Source: Desulfobulbaceae bacterium UBA2273 (GTDB lineage Bacteria; Desulfobacterota; Desulfobulbia; Desulfobulbales; Desulfurivibrionaceae). From it: DNA of 64,000 nucleotides. This document shows positions 41,535 to 50,445 of this stretch, in pieces. The notes beneath the pieces are model-generated. The model was not told where the DNA came from. It made no database searches and saw only the letters and a program-made list of their open reading frames with translations. Positions within the stretch are counted from its first letter, which is position 1, and each line of letters begins with the position of its first letter. Location of the stretch: the NCBI GenBank assembly GCA_002347095.1, contig DDWZ01000032.1, forward strand, positions 1 to 64,000, given 5' to 3'. Position numbers and translations under genes: made by a program.

Positions 41535-43271
41535 ATGGAAAAAACGGATTTTTTCTCACCGGATACGGAGATTCAAGAGCTTCTCCATGCTGTGCAAACA
41601 GGGGTTTTGCTTTGCAGTGGAGGATGTTCGGTCACCTTTGCCAACAGCGTTGCCCAGGATTTTTTTAGCCGGGCGGGGCTGGATGTGATCGGGCAGCCGT
41701 GCCATAAGGCCTTGTTCGGCAGCGAGGCGCGGTGCGAAGGGTGTCCGGTCGAGAGAGCCGACCTTGAGGGCAAGCGCCAGGCGGTTACCCTCAAGGCGCA
41801 TGAGGGCGACATCTACCTGAAGATATTCTGTCAAATCTGGCAGGGACAATGTCTGCTCACACTCCACGATGTTTCCCAGGAGATCAGCCTTCTCAGGCGC
41901 AGCGATCTTGATCGCAAGGAATTGCAGGCCAAGAACATCCTCCTCGAACGCCGTCGGCGCTTGAACCAGGAAGAGCAGCAGTTTCTCACCCAGATCATGG
42001 ACAATCTTCCGGAAGCCCTGCTCGCCGTGGACGAGAATTTTTTGGTGCAGCGGAAGAATAAGGCGGTTCTTGACCTGTTTCCCCGGCAAATGGGCGGCCA
42101 CTGCTATGCTCTGTTCGGCAACAGCGCCCCCTGTCCTGATTGCCCAGCCCAGCGCGGTTTCAGCGAGGCCAATGGGCAGAAAAAAAGCCACGAAACAGGG
42201 GGGCGGGTCTACACGGAAATATTTTCCGTCGCCCCCAACGGCAAAGGTGGGTTGCTGCTGTTTCGGGATATTACCCGCCAGGTCGAGTTGATCGGTCAGA
42301 TTCGCGGACAGCGGGAAGAGATCGCAAGCAAGAACAAGGTGCTCTCTCTTCTCGTGGATTTCGGTATCTACATGCAGAAAGAGGCCGGGATCAAAGAGGT
42401 GGCCGGATATTTTCTCGACGCGATCCTGCCGGATCTTCATGCCGGTGCGGCCGGCCTTATAATCAACGACATCCGGGCGGGAAATATCTGGCTTTCCCAT
42501 CAGAGCGGGATGACCACCGAGGAGTGGAAGACCGTGACCAAGGCTTGCATGTCCCGGGATCAGCAACGATTCAAGTCCGACGGGCTTCTCGCCGACACGG
42601 TTCTCCCTTGGCCGAACAGCACGCAGATTCCCCTCATGGGAGCTCAGGGGCAGAGGGTGGGGCTGGTGTTGCTGGAAGGAAGCATCAACCAAGAGGCGCT
42701 GGGCATTCTCCGCCTGGTCACCGAACCGCTGGGCGCCTATTTTCAAAACCAGCTCCTGCTGCGGCAGCTTGAGGAAAAGGCGAACAAGGATGCCCTGACT
42801 GGCCTCTTCAACCGCGGCTATCTGACCCAGTCCCTGGAAGAGGAGCAGGAAAAGTTTCATGGATACGGAATTCATCATGCCCTGATCCTGGGGGATGTCA
42901 ACCAGTTGAAAAAAATAAATGATCAATACGGTCATGAAACCGGGGACCGGCTGATCGTCACGGTTGCCGAGGCCCTGCGGAGCACCCTGCGCAATACCGA
43001 TATCGCGGCGCGGACCGGCGGTGATGAATTCATTGTTTTGCTCACCAACAGCACGGACGAGGACGCGGGGTATTTTATCGAACGGCTGCAAACCCGGGTT
43101 TTTTCCAGCCTTACCCTTCCCTTGCCGGACGGGAGCGAATTTCCGGTCACGGTCAGCCTGGGGAAGGCCGGCACGGACAAGCATCCTCCCGAAGCTCTGA
43201 CCAAGGAGGCCGACAGGCAAATGTATGCCGCCAAAGAACGGTTTTATGCCACTGCTTCCCGCTACCGTTAG
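41535..43271 (+). CDS. PAS-domain diguanylate cyclase with GGDEF
   Basis: 578 residues from the ATG at 41535. Two PAS-like modules each carry a short cysteine cluster: PCHKALFGSEARCEGCPVERA (about 55-75) and CYALFGNSAPCPDCPAQRG (about 190-210). A GAF-like region (about 275-405) follows, and then a GGDEF domain (about 410-575). The active-site GGDEF is at 495-499, and the product-inhibition I-site RNTD (486-489) lies five residues before it, so an active, feedback-controlled cyclic di-GMP synthase is expected. No EAL domain. No transmembrane segment is evident, so it is likely cytoplasmic. The cysteine clusters may bind metal or sense redox state. The CheZ gene follows in the same direction after 189 bp. 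Confidence 0.92.
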   Translation: MEKTDFFSPDTEIQELLHAVQTGVLLCSGGCSVTFANSVAQDFFSRAGLDVIGQPCHKALFGSEARCEGCPVERADLEGKRQAVTLKAHEGDIYLKIFCQIWQGQCLLTLHDVSQEISLLRRSDLDRKELQAKNILLERRRRLNQEEQQFLTQIMDNLPEALLAVDENFLVQRKNKAVLDLFPRQMGGHCYALFGNSAPCPDCPAQRGFSEANGQKKSHETGGRVYTEIFSVAPNGKGGLLLFRDITRQVELIGQIRGQREEIASKNKVLSLLVDFGIYMQKEAGIKEVAGYFLDAILPDLHAGAAGLIINDIRAGNIWLSHQSGMTTEEWKTVTKACMSRDQQRFKSDGLLADTVLPWPNSTQIPLMGAQGQRVGLVLLEGSINQEALGILRLVTEPLGAYFQNQLLLRQLEEKANKDALTGLFNRGYLTQSLEEEQEKFHGYGIHHALILGDVNQLKKINDQYGHETGDRLIVTVAEALRSTLRNTDIAARTGGDEFIVLLTNSTDEDAGYFIERLQTRVFSSLTLPLPDGSEFPVTVSLGKAGTDKHPPEALTKEADRQMYAAKERFYATASRYR

Positions 43272-43460
43272 GCTGTTGCCGCTGCAGGGGTAATGTGTGA
43301 TGATTTTTGTGAAAATTCAACCATTTCAGTTGCTTTTCCCGTGATCTTTCGGTAGGGTTTTAGTGTTAAATCGACGAGCAGGAAGCAAAAAAGCCCTTGG
43401 CCGGTCAGGGAGTTGCCTTGAACGTTTCATGGGATGATCAGTCCGCACACAGGGAACAAC

Positions 43461-44096
43461 ATGGTAAAGATCAATAATTCACACTTGGAACAAAGCATCG
43501 CCTCCCTGGTCGAGATCACCGATTCTTTTTTGCGGGGCGATTACAAGGGAGATATACCGGAGGTTGACGCCGAGGGTGTGCTTTCGATGTTGACCAAAAG
43601 AATCAACACCATGCTGGTCAACATGAAAACCGTGCAGGTTCCCTTGGCCAGCGCGGGTGAGCAGGCGCCTTTCGTGCTGAGCCATGCCCTGGATGTGGTG
43701 CAGCTCATGGAGCAATCCACCAGTGCGGTTCTTGATAAATCCGACAGGATTATCCTGCAGATCGAAGAGCTGGAGAACATGCTCCGCCAGACAGGCGGGA
43801 ATGACGCCCGGGCCAAGGCGGTCGTCACAGAAATGAAGGCCGCCATGTACGATATCATTGCGTCCCAGTCGTATCAGGATGTTGCCCGGCAGAAGATGGA
43901 GAAAATCATCGTTGATCTCAATCAGATCCGTGACTGGCTCCTTGAAGTTCTGGTGATTCTCAACATCAAGAAAGATGGCTCCATGGAAAACGTACAGAAA
44001 AAGAAGGAATTGTTGCGAGGGGTTCATGCCCCCAGCGCGCCTTCTTCCTTGAAGCAGGACCTGGTTGATGATCTTCTGGCCGAGTTTGGCTTCTGA
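43461..44096 (+). CDS. cheZ: CheZ-family CheY-P phosphatase
   Basis: 211 residues from the ATG at 43461 (AGGG six bases upstream), nearly the same length as E. coli CheZ (214). The long helical hairpin contains the active-site motif SQSYQDVARQKMEKII: Asp140 and Gln144 correspond to the catalytic Asp143 and Gln147 of E. coli. The protein ends in DLVDDLLAEFGF, matching the CheY-binding C-terminal peptide that follows a flexible linker. CheZ dephosphorylates CheY-P to terminate chemotaxis signals. No other che or flagellar genes are in the window, so its CheY partner is elsewhere unless one of the small regulators near 62.3 kb is used. An ATG nine codons earlier is an alternative start. Confidence 0.87.
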   Translation: MVKINNSHLEQSIASLVEITDSFLRGDYKGDIPEVDAEGVLSMLTKRINTMLVNMKTVQVPLASAGEQAPFVLSHALDVVQLMEQSTSAVLDKSDRIILQIEELENMLRQTGGNDARAKAVVTEMKAAMYDIIASQSYQDVARQKMEKIIVDLNQIRDWLLEVLVILNIKKDGSMENVQKKKELLRGVHAPSAPSSLKQDLVDDLLAEFGF

Positions 44097-44175
44097 ACCT
44101 GGAACTGTTCGGCAGCCCCCCCTCTGAAGTCCCGCAAGCGCACATATCCGCTTCGCCGTCTTAGACCCCGTCCCT

Positions 44176-44904
44176 TCAGTTCGCTATTTTTTTCCTTTCG
44201 CCAAATTGCAGTTCCGCGTCCGAGGCCCGCACATAGATGGGCACAGCCGTGGCCGGATTCAGGAAAGAACCTTGCCGGAAAAGACCCCAGGCCAGGGAAC
44301 CAATGGCGGCCGCCCTGGCAAAACAGATCTCCTGGGGCGCTAGCAGAGCGGATTCTCCCAGCAGTTCCTTGAGCATCCGGCCGTACAGGGGCAGGCCATC
44401 GCCCACCAGCAGGGTGGGGGTGGTGATGAATTCCTGCAAGCGTTCGGGCTTGATCACCATGGGACCGGTGGTTTTTTCCGGAAGCCCTTGTGCGTTGCAG
44501 CGGTAGAGGGCGGTGTAGATCTCGTTTTTCCGGGCATCAACCACCGGGCAGATGGGCAGGGAAGAGTAGGGCAACTGCCCGGCAAGCCCATCCAGGGTTT
44601 CCACCCCGAGGAGCGGTTTGCCCGTGGCCATGCAGAGTCCCTTGGCCGTGCTCAAGGCGATGCGCAGACCCGTAAAGCTCCCGGGGCCAAGACCAACGGC
44701 AATGGCTCCGATTTGGGGCCAGCTCAGCTCACACTGGGCAAGAAGCCAGTCGATCCCGGAGAGCAACCGGCGGGAGTGGGTGATGGAGGTGTTGAGGGAA
44801 TACTCGGCCAGGCAGCGGTCTTCCGCAACCAGGGCCAGGCTGCCGCAGGTGGTGGCGGTTTCCAGGGCGAGGATAACCGGGGCGGATGCGGAGGAAGGGA
44901 CCAT
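44176..44904 (-). CDS. tsaB: tRNA threonylcarbamoyladenosine biosynthesis protein TsaB
   Basis: 242 residues of the ASKHA fold. Landmarks are ILALETATTCGSLALV at the N-terminus, SITHSRRLLSGIDWLL, and IAVGLGPGSFTGLRIALSTAKGLC. TsaB pairs with TsaD and TsaE to make N6-threonylcarbamoyladenosine at position 37 of ANN-decoding tRNAs. It acts as a scaffold and lacks the full metal site of TsaD. It is the last gene of the conserved leftward block; the rseP stop is eight bases upstream of its start, so they are tightly linked. Confidence 0.95.
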   Translation of the reverse strand: MVPSSASAPVILALETATTCGSLALVAEDRCLAEYSLNTSITHSRRLLSGIDWLLAQCELSWPQIGAIAVGLGPGSFTGLRIALSTAKGLCMATGKPLLGVETLDGLAGQLPYSSLPICPVVDARKNEIYTALYRCNAQGLPEKTTGPMVIKPERLQEFITTPTLLVGDGLPLYGRMLKELLGESALLAPQEICFARAAAIGSLAWGLFRQGSFLNPATAVPIYVRASDAELQFGERKKIAN

Positions 44905-44912
44905 TGCCTGGA

Positions 44913-45983
44913 TCAGCCCCCGTTGCCGAGAAAGCGGAAGTCGTTGTAGAAGACAAAGAGCATCAGGGAAATAAGCAGCACCAGGCCGACGACCTGGAGG
45001 CGCTCCCTGGTTTCCACGCTCAACGGCTTGCGGCGGATGGCCTCAACGGCGAAAAAGACCAGATGCCCGCCATCGAGGATGGGGATGGGGAAAAGATTCA
45101 GCACCCCGAGACTGACGCTGAGGAGTCCGGTGAAGTGCAGCAGATTGAGCCAGCCGGCCTCCATCTGTTGCCCGGCGATCTGGGCGATGCGGATGGGCCC
45201 GCCCAGTTCGCTGGCCGGGACCACCTTCTGGATGATCTTGACAATGCCCAGGAGAGTAATCTTGATCAGGGCCCAGGTATGCATTGCCCCGGTCTGCAGC
45301 GCTTCGACAGGGGAAATAGGAACCACCTCGTCGGCCACCCGGATGCCGAGCATGTAGCGGGTGTCGATCACCTCGCCGAAGATGTTCTTGTCTTGTTCCA
45401 TTTTCGGCTGGCCGGTAAGAGTCAGGGTTTGGTCGCCCCGTTGGACCATGAGGGTCACGGGATTTCCCTCGCTGAGCTTGATGAGGCGGGCAACATCATT
45501 CCACTCTTGGACCGCGGCGCCGTTGATGCTGAGGATGAGATCGTTTGGCGCGAGCCCGGCCTTGTCCGCCGGGGAATCCACGGTGACTCCGCCGATTCGC
45601 GCTTCGTTCACCGGTTGGGAGATGCCCATGACCGCAAAGATGGTCGAGAAGAGCAGGACCGCGAACAGGAGATTGAAGAGCGGTCCGGCAAAGACCACCA
45701 GAAAACGTTGCCAGATGGCCTTGTGCGAAAAGGAAAACCCTTGCTGGTCGCTGGCCACCTCCTCGGTGAGGCTTTCGCCGTACATCTTCACGTAGCCGCC
45801 GAGGGGGAAGGCGCTCAGCAGATATTCGGTGTCGCCCACGGTGCGGCCGAACACCTTGGGGCCAAACCCCAGGGAGAATTTAAGCACCCGGATGCCGAAC
45901 AGCTTGGCGCAGAGAAAATGGCCGAATTCATGGATGAAGATCAGAGGGCCAAGGACGAGGATAAAGGCGAGGATAGAGGTCAT
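44913..45983 (-). CDS. rseP: Site-2 intramembrane metalloprotease RseP
   Basis: 356 residues from the ATG at 45983. Zinc motif HEFGH (His18, Glu19, His22) in the first transmembrane helix; GFGPKVFGR and FPLGGYVKMYGE in the membrane-reentrant region; one PDZ domain (about 115-195, RIGGVTVDSPADKAGLAPND); and the third zinc ligand Asp in LNLFPIPILDGGHL near the C-terminus. RseP cleaves membrane anchors such as anti-sigma factors and signal peptide remnants. E. coli RseP has about 450 residues with two PDZ domains; this version has one, as in many non-gammaproteobacteria. It lies between dxr and tsaB with spacings of 8 bp each. Confidence 0.96.
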   Translation of the reverse strand: MTSILAFILVLGPLIFIHEFGHFLCAKLFGIRVLKFSLGFGPKVFGRTVGDTEYLLSAFPLGGYVKMYGESLTEEVASDQQGFSFSHKAIWQRFLVVFAGPLFNLLFAVLLFSTIFAVMGISQPVNEARIGGVTVDSPADKAGLAPNDLILSINGAAVQEWNDVARLIKLSEGNPVTLMVQRGDQTLTLTGQPKMEQDKNIFGEVIDTRYMLGIRVADEVVPISPVEALQTGAMHTWALIKITLLGIVKIIQKVVPASELGGPIRIAQIAGQQMEAGWLNLLHFTGLLSVSLGVLNLFPIPILDGGHLVFFAVEAIRRKPLSVETRERLQVVGLVLLISLMLFVFYNDFRFLGNGG

Positions 45984-45991
45984 GGGTCTCT

Positions 45992-47227
45992 TCAGATGGT
46001 TAAGGGTGTGTGTCCGGGCGGCAGCTCCGGACTGAGAACGTCTTTGCCGAGGCGTTGCTGGGTCTGCATGCGCAGGGCCTCGATAATCGAGGCCGCCTGC
46101 ATTCGGGCGGCAAGGTCGGCGTCTAGGATTGCGGTCAGGCTGGCGCCTTCCTCCCTGGGCAACCGGCTCACGGTTTCCGCAACCACCAGGGCGATTTCCG
46201 GAAAGCGGATGGCGCCGGTCAGAAATGCCTCGACCGCCACTTCGTTGGCGGCATTGAGCACCGCGGGCAGGCTCCCTCCCCGTTTGCACACCTGGTAGGC
46301 GAGTTTTAGGGCGGGAAATCGTTCAAAATCCGGCCGGGAAAAACTCAAATCCGAGGCCTGCGCCAGGTTCAACCGCGGCAGATTCATCCGCAGCCGTTCC
46401 GGGTAGGAGAGGGCATAAGCAATGGGGATGCGCATGTCCGGCACCCCCAGTTGGGCGACCACCGAGCCGTCCACGTATTCCACCATGGAATGGACAATGC
46501 TCTGCGGGTGGATGAGCACCTCGATGTCCTCGATGGCGATGTCAAACAGCCAGCGGGCCTCGATGACCTCCAGACCTTTGTTCATCAGGGTGGCGGAGTC
46601 GATGGAGATCTTTTTGCCCATCTCCCAGTTGGGGTGATTCAAAGCCTGTTCCGGGGTGACGGCCCAGAGATCGCGTTCGTTCAGATTGCGGAACGGCCCG
46701 CCCGAGGCGGTGAGGATGAGCTTGCTGACATCCGCTTTTTTCCCGGCTTCCAGGGCCTGGGCAATGGCGCTGTGCTCGCTGTCGATGGGCAGCAGGGTTC
46801 CCTTGTTGCGCTGAACCGCCGCCATGACCAGGTGCCCGGCCATGACCAGGGTTTCCTTGTTGGCCAGGGCGATGTTTTTTCCAGCCTCAATGGCGGCCAT
46901 GGTGGGGGTGAGCCCGGCTGCGCCGACGATGGCGGAAACAACCGTGTCCGCGGAGGGCAGGGTGGCGACGGCCACATTGCCCTCGGTGCCGACCACTATC
47001 TTTTCAGACCAGCCGGGGGGCAGGCTCTGGGCCAGTTCGCCCGCCAGCTTTGCCTCGCTGATGGAGATTTTTTCGGGGTTGAAAGCCTCGATCTGCTCGC
47101 GCAACAACCGGCCATTGGTGCCCGCGGCCAGACCCACGATGCGGAAGCGGCCGGGAAACTGGCGGACCACTTCCAATACGTTGCGGCCGATGGAGCCGGT
47201 TGAGCCAAGCAAGGAGATGTTTTTCAT
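45992..47227 (-). CDS. dxr: 1-deoxy-D-xylulose 5-phosphate reductoisomerase
   Basis: 411 residues from the ATG at 47227, the normal length. It catalyses the NADPH-dependent conversion of DXP to MEP, the first committed step of the methylerythritol phosphate isoprenoid pathway. Landmarks: NADPH-binding [27 protein letters not shown]; the metal- and substrate-binding [13 protein letters not shown] (Asp, Glu); [31 protein letters not shown]; and [17 protein letters not shown] sequence. It stands in the usual cdsA-dxr-rseP order; the isoprenoid product feeds UppS encoded two genes upstream. Confidence 0.97.
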   Translation of the reverse strand: MKNISLLGSTGSIGRNVLEVVRQFPGRFRIVGLAAGTNGRLLREQIEAFNPEKISISEAKLAGELAQSLPPGWSEKIVVGTEGNVAVATLPSADTVVSAIVGAAGLTPTMAAIEAGKNIALANKETLVMAGHLVMAAVQRNKGTLLPIDSEHSAIAQALEAGKKADVSKLILTASGGPFRNLNERDLWAVTPEQALNHPNWEMGKKISIDSATLMNKGLEVIEARWLFDIAIEDIEVLIHPQSIVHSMVEYVDGSVVAQLGVPDMRIPIAYALSYPERLRMNLPRLNLAQASDLSFSRPDFERFPALKLAYQVCKRGGSLPAVLNAANEVAVEAFLTGAIRFPEIALVVAETVSRLPREEGASLTAILDADLAARMQAASIIEALRMQTQQRLGKDVLSPELPPGHTPLTI

Positions 47228-47282
47228 GCGTCTTTCGGTTCTCTTGAAAATGGGGGGCAACGGTAATGTGCTCCCGCATGGG

Positions 47283-48089
47283 TCACATCAAACACAGTCC
47301 TGTCCCAAAATACAACAGGTAATAGAGTACCGGCGCGGTGAGCAACAGGGAGTCGATGCGGTCCAGCAAGCCGCCGTGTCCTGGGAGAAGGCTGCCGGAA
47401 TCCTTGACGCCGAAGGCCCGTTTGATGACTGATTCCGAAAGATCCCCGGCCGCGCCGAGGCAGCCCAGCAGAAGGACGATAAGGCATATCCAGAGCAACC
47501 CCTGCTCGGGCAGAAAAAAATGGCGGACAAGAAGGCTCGCGCCAAGGCTGCCGGCCAGGCCGCCGGCAAAGCCTTCCCAGGTCTTGCCCGGGCTGATGGT
47601 CGGGCAGAGCTTGTGCTTGCCGAATTTGCTGCCGGTATAGAAGGCGGCGGTGTCCGAGGCTACGGTTATGGCGGTGAGCAGCAGCAACCAGGCGCGCCCC
47701 TGCGGCAGGGCCATGAGCAGCACCAGATGGGCGCTGCACAGGCCGAGATAGAGATAGCCAAAGCCCGCGCGGCTGATAATTTCGTAGGGCTGGACAAAGC
47801 TGGCGTACCGGAACAAAGTGAGGAGCAGAAGGGCGACCAAGGCAAAGCTCAAGCCGCCGAGCAGGGTGGCGGCGTCGCCGGAATAGGCGCCGAGCACCGG
47901 CAACAGGCCGAAAAGGAGAATGGGTGTTCTGGCGCGGGTGTTGAGGTCGGGCAGGACAATGACCAGGTATTCGTTCAGCGCCACTGCGGCCAAAGCAGTG
48001 ATGACCAGCCAGAACAGGGGCAATGGTCCCGCGAAAAGAAGGAACAGCCAGGCAGCGCTTGCCGCAATACCGGTAATGAGTCGTTTCAT
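47283..48089 (-). CDS. cdsA: Phosphatidate cytidylyltransferase CdsA
   Basis: 268 residues with about eight transmembrane helices. The C-terminal signature [15 protein letters not shown]...[14 protein letters not shown] holds the metal-binding Asp residues of CDP-diglyceride synthases. [17 protein letters not shown] and SPGKTWEG upstream are further family hallmarks. It makes CDP-diacylglycerol from phosphatidate and CTP, the precursor of all major phospholipids. Located between uppS (36 bp) and dxr (55 bp) in the conserved order. Confidence 0.96.
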   Translation of the reverse strand: MKRLITGIAASAAWLFLLFAGPLPLFWLVITALAAVALNEYLVIVLPDLNTRARTPILLFGLLPVLGAYSGDAATLLGGLSFALVALLLLTLFRYASFVQPYEIISRAGFGYLYLGLCSAHLVLLMALPQGRAWLLLLTAITVASDTAAFYTGSKFGKHKLCPTISPGKTWEGFAGGLAGSLGASLLVRHFFLPEQGLLWICLIVLLLGCLGAAGDLSESVIKRAFGVKDSGSLLPGHGGLLDRIDSLLLTAPVLYYLLYFGTGLCLM

Positions 48090-48125
48090 GCAGATCCTGT
48101 CATAGCCGATTCTGGCGGCGTATGA

Positions 48126-48872
48126 TCAATGGGTGGGTGTCTGTTCCGCCTGTTCGCCAGTTTTGCCAAAACGCCGTTGCCGCTTCTGAAAGTCGAGAAT
48201 GGCATGCAGCAGGTCCTTTTTTCTGAAGTCCGGCCAGAGGATCTCCGTGAAATACAGCTCCGCATAGGATGCCTGCCACAGGAGAAAATTGCTCAGGCGG
48301 GTTTCGCCTCCGGTGCGGATCACCAGGTCCGGATCCGGCAAGCCTGCGGTGTACAGGTGCTGTTCCAGCATACTTTGGTCAATCTCTCCCGGGCTCAGGG
48401 TTCCGGCCAGGCATTTTTGGGCGATTGCCTGCACGGCCTGGGTGATTTCACTCCTGCCGCCGTAGCTCAAGGCGAGGTTGAGGATCAGCCCTGTATTGCC
48501 GGAGGTTTCCTGGATCACCCGCTCCAAAACCTTACGGACTTCCGAGGGGATGCGTTCTTTCTGGCCGAGGCAGCGCAGGCTCACATTGTTGTGGACCATG
48601 GTGGCGAGCTCGCTTTCCAAAAAGGACTTCAGCAGCCCCATGAGCGCCTGGACTTCCAAGGGGGGGCGCTTCCAGTTTTCCGTGGAAAAGGCGTAGAGGG
48701 TCAGCACGCCGATGCCGAGTTCCCGGGCGGCGCGGACGATATCCTGTACGGATTCCACCCCGGCCCGGTGGCCCATGATGCGTGGTTTGCCCTGCTGTTC
48801 GGCCCAGCGGCCATTGCCATCCATGATGATGGCGATATGGCGGGGCAAGGCGGTGGTATCAAGCTTGGGCAT
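48126..48872 (-). CDS. uppS: Undecaprenyl diphosphate synthase UppS
   Basis: 248 residues, full length for a cis-prenyltransferase. Catalytic Asp18 in HIAIIMDGNGRWAEQ, then GHRAGVESVQDIVRAA, LTLYAFSTENWKRP, and the C-terminal RTGGETRLSNFLLWQASYAELYF with metal-binding Glu. It condenses farnesyl diphosphate with eight isopentenyl diphosphates to give the C55 carrier lipid used for peptidoglycan and by the GtrA-GT2-GT83 pathway at 18-21 kb. It is preceded by 150 bp without a gene after frr, so an internal promoter is possible. Confidence 0.97.
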   Translation of the reverse strand: MPKLDTTALPRHIAIIMDGNGRWAEQQGKPRIMGHRAGVESVQDIVRAARELGIGVLTLYAFSTENWKRPPLEVQALMGLLKSFLESELATMVHNNVSLRCLGQKERIPSEVRKVLERVIQETSGNTGLILNLALSYGGRSEITQAVQAIAQKCLAGTLSPGEIDQSMLEQHLYTAGLPDPDLVIRTGGETRLSNFLLWQASYAELYFTEILWPDFRKKDLLHAILDFQKRQRRFGKTGEQAEQTPTH

Positions 48873-49022
48873 TGGAGCGGTCTCGATTCTCAGCGGATGA
48901 CAGTGTGCAACCGGCTGAAGTAAGGATGGGCAGGTCGTGAATATTTACGCCGTTGTAATCCGATACTGTCGTCAATTGGCTGGCAAGAACAGCATGGGAA
49001 GCTGCAACGAAATAAACGGCTC

Positions 49023-49577
49023 CTAAACCGCCATGACCTCTTTTTCTTTGTCAGCCATGATCTCATCGATCTGCTTGATGAAACGGTCGGTGGCGTGTTG
49101 GGCCTCATCCTGCATCCTGAAGAAATCGTCTTCCGGGATTTCCTTGTTGCCTTTTTGCTTTTTCAGGGTGTCGATGGCCTCGCGCCGCAGATTGCGAATG
49201 GCAACCCGGTGCTCCTCGCTGATCTTCTTGACGTTTTTCACCAGCTCCTTGCGCCGTTCTTCGGTGAGCTGCGGGATGGAGATCCGGATCATCTTGCCGT
49301 CGCTTGACGGGTTGAGGCCCAGGTCCGAGGAGAAGATGGCCTTTTCGATGGCGGGAAGGAGCTTGGTGTCCCAGGGTTGGATAACCAGCATTCTGCTTTC
49401 CGGGATGGTCACGGCGCCGACCTGATTGAGCGGCATCGGTGTGCCGTAGGCCATTACCTTTATCCCGTCGAGCAGGGAGGTCGTGGCCCGTCCGGTACGA
49501 ATCTTGGTGAGATCGCGCTTAAAGGCCTCGATGTTTGCCGTCATTTTTTCGGTTAGCGCTTCAATAATTTCACTCAT
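49023..49577 (-). CDS. frr: Ribosome recycling factor
   Basis: 184 residues, the standard length. Conserved sequence includes LTKIRTGRATTSLLDGIKV, YGTPMPLNQVGAVTIPE, IQPWDTKLLPAIEKAI, GLNPSSDGKMIRISIPQLTEERR and VAIRNLRREAIDTLKK. It works with EF-G to split post-termination ribosomes. The start overlaps the pyrH stop by eight bases, giving translational coupling. Confidence 0.98.
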   Translation of the reverse strand: MSEIIEALTEKMTANIEAFKRDLTKIRTGRATTSLLDGIKVMAYGTPMPLNQVGAVTIPESRMLVIQPWDTKLLPAIEKAIFSSDLGLNPSSDGKMIRISIPQLTEERRKELVKNVKKISEEHRVAIRNLRREAIDTLKKQKGNKEIPEDDFFRMQDEAQHATDRFIKQIDEIMADKEKEVMAV

Positions 49578-50328
49578 TGTCCTCTCCCTGTATCAAGGTG
49601 CCGATCTGTTCTCCGCAGATGGCTTTCTTCATATTGCCGGGGATGTTCATGTCAAAAACCATGATGGAGGTGTTGTTGTCCATGGCCAGCGAGATTGCCG
49701 CCGCATCCATGACCTTGAGACGTCGCTGTAGAACCTCGCTGAAGCTGAGATGGGGAAATTTGACCGCATCCGTGTGCTTGAGAGGATCCTTGTCGTAGAC
49801 GCCATCGACCCGGGTGGCCTTGCAGATCAGGTCGGCATTGATTTCCAGACCCCGGAGCACCGCGGCTGTATCGGTGGTGAAGTAGGGGTTGGCTGTGCCT
49901 GCCCCGAAGATCACTACCCGTCCCTTGCGCAGATGATGCACTGCTTTTTGCCGGGAATAGGGTTCGCAGACCGTGAGCATGGGGATGGCGGAAAGAACCC
50001 TGGCCGGGATGCCTTTTCTTTCCAAGGCGTCATGCAGGGCCAAGGCATTGATGACCGTGGCCAGCATGCCCATGTTGTCGGCGGCGGCCCGGTCCATGCC
50101 GGAAGAGGCGCCGGATACTCCCCGGAAGATGTTGCCCGCGCCGATGACCAGGCTGATTTCCACCTTGAGATCCACAAGGGTCTGGATCTCCGCGGCCAGA
50201 TAATCAAGCACCTTGGTGCTGATGCCGAAAGCGGCGTCGCCCATAAGGGCTTCGCCGCTCAGCTTCACGAGAACTCTTGGGTATTTAGGAGCCGTCAAAG
50301 AATTATCCATGTTTTTCTGGTTATTCAT
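49570..50328 (-). CDS. pyrH: UMP kinase PyrH
   Basis: 252 residues of the amino-acid-kinase fold. Landmarks: RVLVKLSGEALMGD, ISLVIGAGNIFRG, DRAAADNMGMLATVINALAL, VVIFGAGTANPYFTTDTAA and ATRVDGVYDKDPLKH. It phosphorylates UMP to UDP and is regulated by GTP and UTP in many bacteria. Two in-frame ATGs are possible, at 50328 and 50310; the poorly conserved N-terminus MNNQKNMDNSLTAP lies inside one copy of the 65-bp duplication at 50282-50420. The real start may therefore be the second ATG. Confidence 0.96.
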   Translation of the reverse strand: MNNQKNMDNSLTAPKYPRVLVKLSGEALMGDAAFGISTKVLDYLAAEIQTLVDLKVEISLVIGAGNIFRGVSGASSGMDRAAADNMGMLATVINALALHDALERKGIPARVLSAIPMLTVCEPYSRQKAVHHLRKGRVVIFGAGTANPYFTTDTAAVLRGLEINADLICKATRVDGVYDKDPLKHTDAVKFPHLSFSEVLQRRLKVMDAAAISLAMDNNTSIMVFDMNIPGNMKKAICGEQIGTLIQGEDNE

Positions 50329-50420
50329 TTACGGCCGCTTATGCCGTTCTTTTCATATTTAGGGGCCGTTACGAAATAACCATTACATTTTTTACCATTT
50401 CGTTACGGCCGCTTATGCCG
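50282..50420. repeat. 65-bp imperfect tandem duplication over the pyrH start
   Basis: Copy A at 50282-50346 and copy B at 50356-50420, separated by 9 bp and aligned without gaps: 45 of 65 positions agree. The last 16 bases are identical (ACGGCCGCTTATGCCG) and 13 of the first 14 agree. Copy A contains the pyrH translation start; copy B lies fully in the tsf-pyrH spacer. Copy B also folds on itself (GGCCGTTACGAAAT with ATTTCGTTACGGCC, 13 of 14 pairs). Confidence 0.75.
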
Positions 50421-50445
50421 GTCACGACATTACGTGGAAACAGCG

